64,000 bases of DNA from NCBI GenBank assembly GCA_026225945.1, contig JAMJFZ010001133.1:3926501-3990500 (forward strand), read 5' to 3'. Both the position numbers and the translations under genes were made by a program. Below, piece after piece: positions 22,632 through 33,072 of the stretch (positions are counted from its first letter, which is position 1; every line of letters starts with the position of its first letter). The notes beneath the pieces are model-generated. The model searched no databases, was not told where the DNA came from, and worked only from the letters and a program-made list of their open reading frames with translations. This DNA comes from Cricetomys ansorgei. Its lineage: Eukaryota > Chordata > Mammalia > Rodentia > Nesomyidae.

Positions 22632-24299
22632 AAGTTTGAGCTCACAGCCTTGACTTAAAATGATGCTAAACATGTGCTAACAGTCTCATGGTGACAGAAG
22701 GAACAGCCAACGAAAGACATGCTTAAAATGTACAGCTTATGTTTGACTCTGTGACAGCCAAGTGACAAGAACAGATCCAAATGCAATCGTGACTTAGAGT
22801 GTCAATTAGGAGAATGGCAGAGGCCCTTCCAACATCATAAATTACTCTGCGAGTGCCAGTAACAACAGCTCTCACTACCAGTCATTTTACACAATGATGT
22901 TCTGGACAAAAGACAGTTGATGAGGCAGCAGCCTTGTATCTATAAAGCTACAAGGTTGTTCTCTAGACACACGACAGAACATGATCAGAGGAGCTACTAT
23001 CACTCTAAAATCCACCTGTGTCCAATAGATTACAGACAGAAGACAGCTTTGCTAGACACGGAAATGATAGCAATCATCTTCTTGAGATACTAACAAACAC
23101 ATTCGTAACATTCTCAGAGCAGGGTATAAAAAACACACATATTGTGTCTTAATATAAGTTACACATGAAACTGTGATATATGATTATTCTGTTTATTAGT
23201 TGATTATTTGAGGGGTCTCAGAATGGAGTGTAAGTCTTATATTCTGTTAGCTTTATAATTTTAGTAAAACAATCATTGTTAAATTTGTCTTATTTTTTGT
23301 AAGAAGTGGTTAGTTATCTGTCTTTTTTATGACTGAATTTTTATCAGACCTTATGTTATCACTAAAATTCATTTCCTATAGGACTTCTCACTACTTGGAG
23401 CATGATTTATTACTTGGTAACAAATAAATTCAATAATAAAACATCTTCAAAATAATTGTATGTCTAAATCCATCACTATCATCTTTACATCATTGGTTTT
23501 TGATGTTCACATTTAAATATGGCACAAATTAAGGTTTATTGTGATTTTGATAGCTTCATTTTTTTTATTCATGAAATTTGGTTATGAAGCATCTTAAAGG
23601 TTTTTCAAGAAATAAGAACTCAGAAAAGTTAAATGGCTTCTTTCTGTTATTAAATTGGAAACATTTTAAAACCTCATAAAACATTAAGATCCATTAGTAG
23701 ACTAAAATGTCTTGGAAAATAGTTAACTTCCTAAGTAATCACTCTTCTGCTTTTCCTAAATACTCAGTAATCTATGATTCAGCATCCAACACAAAAATGG
23801 AAACTACTATAGGTGTTTTGGGTACAAAGAAATTTAATTAGAGAATCGCTTATAGCTTTTGAGGTGCTGGCAAAGATACTAGTGAGGGGAGATGTGGGCA
23901 TGCAGACTACAAACAGCTTCTGTTTTCCTTCTGTAGTTCCAGACTCCCAATAGGTGTTCCTGCAGGACCTCCTGGAACAAGGACGATGTCAAGACCAACA
24001 CACACAGGCAATGGCAAAAAAAGCTATCAGACGACACTCAGGAATGACACAGCACAAGGAGAATTGCTAGTGTCAACAAAAGCAATGCGTGTTCTCTGGT
24101 TTCCATTCTTTAGTGTTTAAAAAAAAGGCAAAACAACAAAACAAAATGAAATTTAAAACTAAGAAGTTTGTGATTCTTAACTGTCAAGTTAGAAAAAAAT
24201 AAAAGAGAAAGAATCTAATCTTCAGTTCATAACCAAACGAAGAAATTATGTTTCTATCAAAAAACAAAGCAAAGCCTCCCAAACCCCCTCACATAAGTA
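22629..24299. other. Unannotated repeat-poor sequence
   Basis: No recognisable repeat or gene. The block 22700-22960 has mixed composition with short TAAT/ATTA-containing strings and could be conserved non-coding sequence. Confidence 0.5.
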
Positions 24300-24819
24300 T
24301 CACCGTCATATAGGCTCACTTCTTTGTGTTAGGTGTATTCCTTTTTATGTGTATAGGTCAAGGGTCCCATGCAGCACAAGGTTCTTTCTTCAGTACCTTG
24401 AATTAGACACAGACTACACAAAAACATCACTTTTCTGCGTAAAGAGATCCATTTTAAAGCTACACAGAGAGACAGAGTGGCTGAGCCTGAAACTGGCAGA
24501 AACTGCAGCTAGGGTCTCTGCAGGAGTGGTTTTTAAGAAGAAAAAGACGAAACTGTGCCAGGAAGAGTTGGTTAGTCCTGATTGGACATGTTGGTTATTG
24601 TAGCCAAAGCAGAATCCTGGTAGCTGGACTTTGGTAGTAAGCCTCAAAACTGAGGAAGTGGTCTCTATGGTTGGAAGTGGGGAAATTCCTTAGGCCAGAA
24701 TCAGGTGACCAAGGTGGGGGTTTCCCAGGGCAGAGGGGGAAAGCTAAATTTAGCAAAGAGGAAGGGGAGGAGGGCCCCACCAGAGCCATGTGTGGGCCTG
24801 ACAGAGCCCTTCTGCAATA
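24300..24819. other. Unidentified purine-rich block, possibly LTR-like
   Basis: About 500 bases noticeably richer in G than the surroundings, ending in a G/A-rich stretch (24700-24775, including CAAGGTGGGGGTTTCCCAGG and GGAAGGGGAGGAGGGCCCC). An 84-codon open frame at 24349-24603 has no recognisable motif. It adjoins an antisense B3-like SINE. I cannot name it; an LTR fragment is possible. Confidence 0.3.
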
Positions 24820-25006
24820 GGTGGTTCCCCATCATGTATGTCTGTGTGCCATGATTGTGCTGTGCCTGTGGAGCCCAGAATGCTGGATCTCCTTGGAACT
24901 GGAGTTACAGGTGGTTGTGAGCCACCATGTGGCTATTAGGAAACAAAGCTGGATCCTCTGGAAGAGCAGTGTTCTAAAACTGCAGGGCCATCTCTTCAGC
25001 CCCAAT
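24820..25006 (-). mobile_element. B3-like SINE, antisense
   Basis: TTGGAACTGGAGTTACAGGT, GGTTGTGAGCCACCATGTGG, CTGGATCCTCTGGAAGAGCA and GGGCCATCTCTTCAGCCCC on the plus strand are diagnostic of a reversed B3 element, running from body to the GGGGCTGAAGAGATGGC head. This is among the better-preserved SINEs here. Confidence 0.9.
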
Positions 25007-26469
25007 CTTGAAACCATTCATTAGTGAACTAGAGCCTAGCCCCTTTGTTAAAAAGCACACTCTCCTATGACTTGCCCTTTTTCTTTGTCCTCTGTCACAT
25101 TTTCCCCAAGACAGAACATGTTTCTCATCACTGGTTTCAAAACTGTCTAAGGCACTAACCACACAATTGTGTTTTAGCAGATGAGGATATAGTATCAATC
25201 GAAGTACAGCTGCTCTTTGAGGGAGCTATTCAAAATCTCAAGAAGGTCTGAATCTCTCAAAGTGTGATTGAAGACAGATTTTAAGTCTTTGATTGCCTGG
25301 GAGCTTTTCAGATACTCCTAAATTAGATCAGAAATGCTCTGAAAACACCATATCTAAGAGAGTGCACTCTTTGGCCTCAGAAGTGATGTACTAATTCAGA
25401 GTCCTTTCCTTTCTTACAACATTCAAATCTTAGTCATAGGACCACTGTTCAGTACAGACTCCCATCTGAGAATTTGGCTATCACAACCAGACATATTCTG
25501 GTTCCTTGTAATGGTATAAAGCAAAATGCCACTAAATCCTGTGTTGTGGCCCATAGATTTTAGCTGTCATACTAATCAATAGTTAGACGTGACTGTCTAA
25601 CCAAGACAGCCTCTGTTTTTGTCCTGTATCAATTCTGAGACACAGCAGGAAGTCTTGGATTACTCCAAAACACAAACTCTTACAAAAGCTTGTTATTAGA
25701 CAAAAGTCTGACAAAGTCTGCCACAGGGAACACTAAGGTAATATGCTTCCCATATAGATCATAAATCTTACTGCTACATACATGCACACATTTGCATTTG
25801 TTTACAGAAACACAGGTTAAAAAAAAAAGTCCCTCTTCTCCAAATTCAATCAATGACATCAAACTCTCCAGTTATATCTTTATGCTTTTCTTCAAATTTC
25901 CATCCTTTAAAACTTCTCCTTTTAAATGTAGAAAAGTTACAGTGATATCAAATAAACAATACTCTTTTTGACATCACTTTTGAATGCCCTGCCTCACAAT
26001 CGCTAATGAAGCTTACTAAATCATTAGCTGCTGGCAAGTCCTTTACCAACTGTTTATGGAATCTTATTAAAGCCTTCATCCAATCTAAGTAGACTTATTT
26101 CTATGGCATGGAGTGGAATGAATTATCTAACTGTTAACAAGGGTACATAAGTTGATCTGTTAAGTACAACAGAAGGAGGTAGGTACAGATACATGTGCAA
26201 GCAGAACATCTGTGTTGTAGAGAAATTATTCTTTAGCAATAAAATGAAGAGGTTTTAAAACCAACCTTCAAGAAATTATAGACTTTGTAAATGAATCCTC
26301 ACATGTATATGCAATGAAGACTAAGAGTTGTCTGAAACAGTGAGAACACCTGGGACATACATTTTCCCAATGTTTCATGTACTATAATAGCATTTTTAAT
26401 AATTGTGAAGTAATGTGCTCCCAGATCTCATTTTTAAGAATAACTTTTGTACTAGCTCTTGTAGGATGT
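25007..26469. other. Unannotated repeat-poor sequence
   Basis: No recognisable repeat or gene in about 1.4 kb. A 9-base A run lies at about 25820. Confidence 0.55.
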
Positions 26470-26670
26470 TTTAAAAATTTTATTTATTTATTTATTGATT
26501 AATTGATTGATTTTGAGACAAGGTTTCTCTGTTGTCACTCTGGCTGTCCTTCCTGGAACTCACTCTGTAGACCAGAGTGTCTGGTCTACTCCCAAAGATA
26601 CCACAGAGATCTGCCTGCCTCTGCCTCCTGAGTGCTGGGATTAAAGGTGTGCACCACCACTACCTGGTGC
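26470..26670 (-). mobile_element. B1 SINE, antisense, with a small hairpin-forming interruption
   Basis: A (TTTA)n/(TTGA)n tail (26480-26512) precedes TTTTGAGACAAGGTTTCTCT. TGGCTGTCCTTCCTGGAACT, CACTCTGTAGACCAG, GATCTGCCTGCCTCTGCCTC and GAGTGCTGGGATTAAAGGTG follow, and it ends GTGCACCACCACTACCTGG. This is a near-complete reversed B1. Where B1 normally reads GACCAGGCTGGCCTC, the sequence reads AGACCAGAGTGTCTGGTCT (26569-26587), a perfect 8-bp inverted repeat around 3 bases. Confidence 0.93.
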
Positions 26671-27028
26671 TCTTATAGTTTTGTATAGATAGATTCTTTT
26701 AAATGGATTTATACATGCTGGAGTCCACTCTTAAAGTGGAAATGTCAGGCATGTGCTTATATGCTGGAGTGGCTCCTAAGTCTGGCTACATATGAAAGTG
26801 CTACTTGTTGCACAAACAATGGTGATTCTATATGCTCTTCAGCCTACATCTTCTGCTTTGGTCCCTACTCATTTCATTAGCACATTGGAAATAATTATAA
26901 ACATAATTCATGCATGACCTGTTATCTGTTCTCTATGACTTTATCAGTGTTATAAGCAAAAAGTAATGACATGAAGAGCCTTCTGGAAATAAATGTGGAT
27001 ATGTGTCATGTCTGTCTCAGTTTCTTTC
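26671..27028. other. Unannotated sequence
   Basis: A B1-flanking stretch with no recognisable feature. Confidence 0.6.
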
Positions 27029-27089
27029 ATATATACATATATGTATATGTATATGTATATATATATATATGTATATGTATACATGTGTG

Positions 27090-27133
<44 letters not shown>
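27029..27133. repeat. (TA)/(TATG)/(TG)n compound microsatellite
   Basis: About 50 bases of ATAC/ATGTAT alternation run into TG repeats (27093-27133). Alternating purine/pyrimidine throughout. Open frames on both strands here are translation of the repeat. Confidence 0.97.
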
Positions 27134-27134
<1 letters not shown>

Positions 27135-27737
27135 TATGTTTGGATTTACTGACATAAAGCAATAAGCAGCTATAGAAAAGCAATTTCAGATAATTTAAAA
27201 ACTGGGATTATTCATTTAACTCCTGAAATAGATTTTACACATTAATTAATATTAACCTTAACAGATTTCCAATTTTGCTCTATTAATATACCATCAACCA
27301 ATTATCTTTAACTTCACAATTGTGTAACATGATCAAAATATAAAATATAGTTGCAAAAGATTGAAAGAAATAAAAGAGACATACTGTCAATAATGACCAG
27401 GTGTTTCTTCTCATCTGTAGTATTAAAATGTATTTTAACTGAGTGAATAGTTAGCAAGAGAAGGTGCTGCGATGGATCCATGACAATGTCAACTCATGTT
27501 GTGTTGAAAATTTTAACTTCTGTGTCTTTTTAGAAGGTGGTGAAGGACTGCTATTTTTTGCTACAAATGATCATGTGATATCTCATACGAACTTTGTGCA
27601 GTCCAGTTTTTCTCTAAATGAGAAGGCATTCTAGAAGAGTATGACCCACTGCTGTGACAATGACAAGAGTTTTGTGTCTCATTTATATTTCACACACACT
27701 TTCTTTTCATTTTACATTCTTGTCAGTTGTTTACCTT
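27134..27737. other. Unannotated AT-rich sequence
   Basis: No recognisable repeat or gene. Confidence 0.6.
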
Positions 27738-27868
27738 CATTTTGTTTTATTTATTTTATTTTGGGGAGGGAATGTGTTACTGTGTAGCCTAAGATGGAAC
27801 TATTGGTTCTTCTGCTTCAGTCTTCCCAGTGCTGATATCATTCAGTATACCACCACACTAGGCTACAT
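27738..27868 (-). mobile_element. Old B1/PB1-type SINE, antisense
   Basis: TTTTATTTATTTTATTTTGG, TACTGTGTAGCC, TTCTGCTTCAGTCTTCCCAG, TGCTG and CACCACACTAGGCTAC on the plus strand align with reversed 7SL-derived B1 ('tttgag...ctatgtagcccaggctggcc...ctgcctcagcctcccaagtgctgggattacaggcatgcgccaccacgcctggct'). It is strongly diverged. Confidence 0.7.
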
Positions 27869-28582
27869 TTCTCTTAAATGAAACTCAAGTGTTTTGTGGT
27901 ACATTTGAACATAACTCCAGATGTTATGTTCACTGAAGGAAATCAGTGTACTGGTTATCTGAAGCCTGGCAGGTTGTGAATTCTAATAGCTGAAACATCC
28001 TGCTTTCTAATGTAAATATAGCTACTCTCTCTTAACTCAATGTAGAAAGAGATGCAGAAAAAGAGGTCATTTGGATGCTCTACCTGATTGGTGGCTGCAC
28101 AAATGTGGTCTGGCCTCTCCTAATTGTCCTGTAGTTATCCCAGTATAAATGTGGACATGGCTCAAGCAGGGTATGACCTGGCCCCTCTGATGGCAACCTA
28201 CTTTAAAGGGTGTGGACACACCCTGACAGCCAAAGGTTTGGGAGGAGTAAAACCACTGTATCTCTTTGATCATGGGAATAGACTTCTAAGCGAGAGCAAT
28301 GAGAGGCTTTTCAGATAAGAATAAACTGCCTGGATGAGGAGGGCAGTTGGAGCTGGAAAATGGGGTGCTGTGTTCTCTTAGGTCTGTCATGCTTGTACCT
28401 TTAAAAACGTTTCACATGTCTATGTGAAACATAGTAGTCATATGTATTCATACTTATTAAATGGCTATGTCTTTACACAGTACTTTTCATGATTTTAATG
28501 ACATCTTCTTTATTTTCTATTTTTATTAATCAAAATGTGTTCATTTTGTACCCATAGATGCATGCCCATTTATGAGCATGAA
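27869..28582. other. Unannotated sequence with a short perfect hairpin
   Basis: A mixed-composition block at 28060-28345, ending near AGATAAGAATAAACTGCC with an AATAAA string, has no match I recognise. GTTTCACAT at 28409-28417 and ATGTGAAAC at 28422-28430 form a perfect 9-bp stem with a 4-base loop. No gene can be argued. Confidence 0.5.
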
Positions 28583-28640
28583 ATACACACACACATACAT
28601 ACACATACACACACACACGCAGGCATGCACATGCACAAAA
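28583..28640. repeat. (CA)n/(CATA)n imperfect microsatellite
   Basis: ACACACACACATACATACAC and similar units, decaying into GCACATGCAC. Confidence 0.9.
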
Positions 28641-30139
28641 AACACATGCACATAAGTACTATATAGTCACAAATTCTTTTACAGATTGTATTCCTATATA
28701 CTTCTTTTGTGGCTTTTCCCGAAAGCACATCAACAAATGTCCACTCATCTCAGATAAGGTACCAATGACAGGATAAAGAAATGATTCAACTCATCTCTAG
28801 CCTGGTGAACCAATGAGCAACTGGGCAACAGAGCTTACTTACAAGAACAAGATTTAGAGACTGCTTATAGGAACATGAGTCACTCAGCGGCAGCTACACT
28901 GCCCAGGGCCCACCTAGACTAGGAAATCAATTCATTAAAGCCACATCACATGAGTGTTGCCCCGTTTTCCAGGAAAACAGTCTCTATTTCCAAAGCGGTC
29001 ATTGCTGTTAACCTCAGGGAAGAACTTTGGAATCTTGTTAATTTCTGCTTCCAGATCTGTGTAAGTTTCATTAACTTCTTTAGTCTTACAAGCCTCCCTT
29101 CATGAGGGAAAGTTTCCATTTGGAAGAAATAGCCACATAATAATGTTTTTCTTGCATTTTATTAAGTCCTCAGGCTTCATTTATAGATATGTTTCCACAA
29201 GTCTCCACCAGTTGTAATTTATGTTCAGTCTGACTTCATGCATGTTTTTCTAAAACACAGCAGATTCGTGTATTCTCTATATGCCTGAAATAGAGTTGAA
29301 CAGAATGCCAAACCTTCAGTGCTCACTCTGTTGTTCTCAAGGCACCTATCTCTATTGTCACTGGTCTGATGGCTGTGCCTCCATGGCCTCCTGTGGTTCC
29401 CTTAAGAATGTTTAGGAACTATGTGGGAACAACATAAGCTGTTAGGGCTCAAATCTCGAATGTGCTGTCTTCTTTGGAATAACACTAATCTTGACTTGCC
29501 TTGTGTTGGTGCCTTGATTTCCCCTTTGTAGTCCTTCCTAATGGGATGAATAGTTTGGGTGTAGAGATGGAGGGCAAAGTTCAACATGTGACTCATACTA
29601 ATGACAGCAGTCTTTGAAGTCTGGGGATGTAAAAAATTTGAGCGGTATAACAGAAACAGAAATAAAGAATCTTAGATGTTGAATTCAAGCTCCCAGCGTG
29701 ATATTTCTGTCTCATCTCTACGAACATCTCTTACCCAATGATAAATTCTTGGAATTAAATCTCTGCTCTTACTTCAAATCTGAGAGACAATGTTATCCCA
29801 ATTCGCATTTTTTGGTATTGCTTTTTCTCAACTGACATAGTCAGCTGTTGCTGCCGGGTGACCCAGAGTAATAGTGAGTACTCTCCTCCCTCTTCTGCTA
29901 AATGCCTGTGCACGTGAAATAAGTTTCCATGTAGTTATTAATAATCCTTAATCTTTTTTGTCGGCTATTCATTATTCCTGAGATATTTTTTCCTGGCTCC
30001 CTCTATATGCACCCACCTTCTTCTTATCTTTTCTCTGATTTGTTTCCCAGGGAGAATTTTCTCCATATGCCTCATTGTAGACTCATTAAGGAAGGTACCC
30101 CTTCTATGTCTTCCAATTGCAGAAACCTGTGCATAATTG
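28641..30139. other. Unannotated repeat-poor sequence
   Basis: No recognisable repeat or gene. The open frame at 29402-29596 (minus) is short and without motif. Confidence 0.55.
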
Positions 30140-30240
30140 AATTATAGCACTAACACTGTAGAGAAACTGTGTGTTTCCTTATCAGTCTCCTCTTGCTAGA
30201 ACATTTGCTCTGGGGACCTAAAGCTCTCTGCCCTTGTGGA
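30140..30240. mobile_element. Possible ancient L2/MIR-like remnant
   Basis: CAGTCTCCTCTTGCTAGAAC followed by ATTTGCTCTGGGGACCTAAA resembles 'ctccccctgctagaatgtaagctcc...gggcagggac', a string found near the 3' ends of old mammalian LINE2/MIR-type repeats. Short and diverged; tentative. Confidence 0.3.
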
Positions 30241-31749
30241 CTCTCAGAGAATCTGCTTATGCCAATAATAATAAAATCTTTGATGAATAATTAATTACTG
30301 GGGGGAGATCTCCATTCAAAAACAGCACAGAAATATCTTGATACTGATCATTATAAAGAGGAAACAGATGCTGCCTTTTTTCTCGAACCTTGGTACTGTC
30401 CTCGCACACCAATGGAAGCCTGTACTATATTGACAAGGTAGAGAGGATCAAGGGAAGGGGCATTGGTTGAATCTCCGTGTTTGACAGTAGTGTATAAGTC
30501 TTAATATCTGCCCAAATTACATGATGATATAATTTATTGTTCAAATTGCAATTCTTCTGAAAGACCCAGGGCCTTGTAGGGTAAGGGTGACTGAAAGAAA
30601 TCAGGATTCTTCTAGCTCACCCAGTATTCACAATTTCTGTGGTGATAATGATTTGGTTAGATCCTGTCTTGAGTGAGTTAACGTTTCTGTGGTTACTCTT
30701 ATCCTAGTTACTTCGTTCTCTGAAACAGATCTGAGTAACCTGGATGAAGCTAGGTCATTTAATAGTAATTTTTGTTTTGTTTTTCTTTTTACTTCAACAT
30801 CCATTTGGATTACTTGAAAGAATGGAGCCAAACCTTTTTCCCCAGCACATTGCTATAGTCTCAGTCTGCCAGTAAATGCTAATTTAATAGGGTTTCTTTA
30901 GGAATCTTGTTGTTGTTGTTTTAAAGGCAATTCAAATATTAGTTCATAATGTTCCTGTGCAAGTCACCATGGTGTGCTTTAGATATTTAGATTTCTTGTA
31001 TTTTGTAAGAACAATTCTGCTTTAACCTCTTTTCTAGAGAGCTAAACAAAGATCTTATCTGAAGTTTAGTCTTGCTTAATCTGTCATTAATCACTGCTGA
31101 GAGGTCCTTGGAGTGCACAAGCCACAAACTCATACCTCCAAATGCCTGAGTAAAAGTGCGGCAAGTACTCCTTGCCCTTCAGTCTCCTGTCTTCTACATT
31201 CCTGCCCCAGTTTTGAATAAAGTCTGTGAAAATATAGACACTTGACATTGGCTTTACCCTCTGTCCAAATTCAATGCTTAAAGAAACGTGTCTGAGAGTA
31301 TTCTGATGAACTTTCCATTGACATTTAAAATCTGCTAGATACTACACTATCCCCAGTGGGAACTCTGCCATTGGGACTGAAATCTAATTTAGCTGTCACA
31401 AAAATGTAGAATAAATCTGGAGATGGGAAAAATGGAGATCTTTAACTCTCTAGTTAGCAATAATATTGTCTACAAGTAGCAATCATCCTTTTCCAGGCAT
31501 ATGTAATAGGGCCCTGGAGGGAATCCATGTAATCCTTGAAGAAAACAAATGTAAGTTGTCCAATGACAGTGCAAGGTAACAGAGGGTGTCCTCAGATGAC
31601 TAGCAGAGGACAAAGTGAGAGCATGAACACCACTGAAAGTACAGTTTCCATTCTTCTAGGGATGCTGGGGAAGCAAATGCCTCTTTTATATCTATAGGGG
31701 ACAAGAAATTTGATTGGCATCACCATCAGTGTGACATTTGGCTCTTTAT
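30241..31749. other. Unannotated repeat-poor sequence
   Basis: No recognisable repeat or gene. A TTG trinucleotide run occurs at about 30909-30920. Confidence 0.55.
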
Positions 31750-31885
31750 ACTAGATGCGAAAATCAAAATCAACAAATGACAAGCGTGGTGCTGATGTGA
31801 GGAAAACACGGGAGCTCTGCTGGGGAACAGGGAAGGACGGATTGCGATGCTCTACAGAGTCAGCACATGCCCTGCAGGCTTGTGA
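31750..31885 (+). mobile_element. Possible old L1 ORF2 fragment, sense
   Basis: ATCAAAATCAACAAATGACA, GCTGATGTGAGGAAAACACG and GGGAGCTCTGCTGG resemble the end of L1 ORF2 ('gcaaatcaaaa...gatgctggcgaggatgtggagaaa...aacactcctccattgctgg'). Only short matches remain and no reading frame is intact, so this is weak. Confidence 0.3.
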
Positions 31886-32939
31886 AGCCCGAAAGACCAA
31901 AATCTGAAGAGATACCAACTTTTGAAACTAAAGGGATATTTTGAGAAATATAATAAGTAATAATGTTTCTATGGCTCTATGCATGGGTAGGTTTGTAATA
32001 ATAAGGCCTAACAACAATTGGGACTACCTTCTTTGATTTTTATATAGGTATTATAGATGTGTATCTCATTAATTAAAGTTTTATAATTTCTCACCATGAT
32101 GACAGATTGAAAAATAATATTTAAAACATATTTGAAAGTTAAGACAAAAATAACTTATCCTTAATGCTTTCAGAGTGTTTGCTCTCTGTGGCCAGAATAG
32201 AAAGTTTTAGTAAGAAATGACTATCTAAATTATCACCTTTTTCTTACTGTTATGAACAATTACATATTTCTAAGAATATTGGTAGCAGTTCATTAGTATA
32301 TGATCAAATGAAAATAATTAAATGAGATGGAATTAAAAGTTGGAACAAAAGTTCAGTCAAACAATATTCTCAATAGGTTTATACTTTGTATAATAGCTTC
32401 AGTAAGGGCAGACCACTCAGCTATGAGACAGAATGTCTGCCCCTAACAAAGCTAAGTCTCACCATATAGCAGCAATGGTGGATACGACAAAAAGATGTAT
32501 TTTTGCAGATACAATAAAAGTTGAGTGTAGTAGAGATTTATATTGGAGGTTTGTGTTAGGAAAGGGTGAGTTCGGAGAAAGTTTCAGGAAGTAAACCAGC
32601 AGCGCGAAGATGGAATGGCAATGGGCACAGAGAATAGAATGACATTTAGGATACAATAAAAAAAATATGGAGAAAGAAATGATCAAAATATTCCTGGAAG
32701 TACCAATAACATAGTGAAGGTCTAATCTTATTGAATCTAAATATGATCCTAAAGACAGATCAAGACAGATAGGAGAGGGTCTTCTATGCCAGAGGAAGGT
32801 GCTTTATCTTGGCACATGCACAGTAGAACACTGTCAGTTTGTAGACATAGTGAGGGCAGGGAGTTTCTCTTCATTTGTTCAAATTCCTAAGTCTCAGAAT
32901 AGTGTGGGACACATTGGTGAGCTACAAAGCATTGTTTCT
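31886..32939. other. Unannotated AT-rich sequence
   Basis: No recognisable repeat or gene in about 1 kb. Confidence 0.55.
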
Positions 32940-33072
32940 TTGTTCGTTTGCTTATTTATTTATTTATTTATTTTGAGAGACACACTATGTAGCTAAGTAA
33001 GAGCTTGAATTTCTAATTCTCCTGTCTTTATTTGCAAAGTTCTGAGGTTATAGGCCAGGACTTCCCAGGTGT
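32940..33072 (-). mobile_element. Old B1-like SINE, antisense
   Basis: A (TTTA)n tail at 32951-32970 precedes TTTTGAGAGACACACTATGT, AGCTAAG, TCTAATTCTCCTGTCTTTAT and TTCTGAGGTTATAGGCCAGG. The order fits a strongly diverged reversed B1/PB1. Confidence 0.6.

Noticed and set aside
24640..24780. Resemblance between a TTTAGCAAAGAGGAA string here and TTTAGCCAAGAGGAA near 63664
   Set aside because: The match does not extend beyond about 15 bases, so it does not show a shared repeat.
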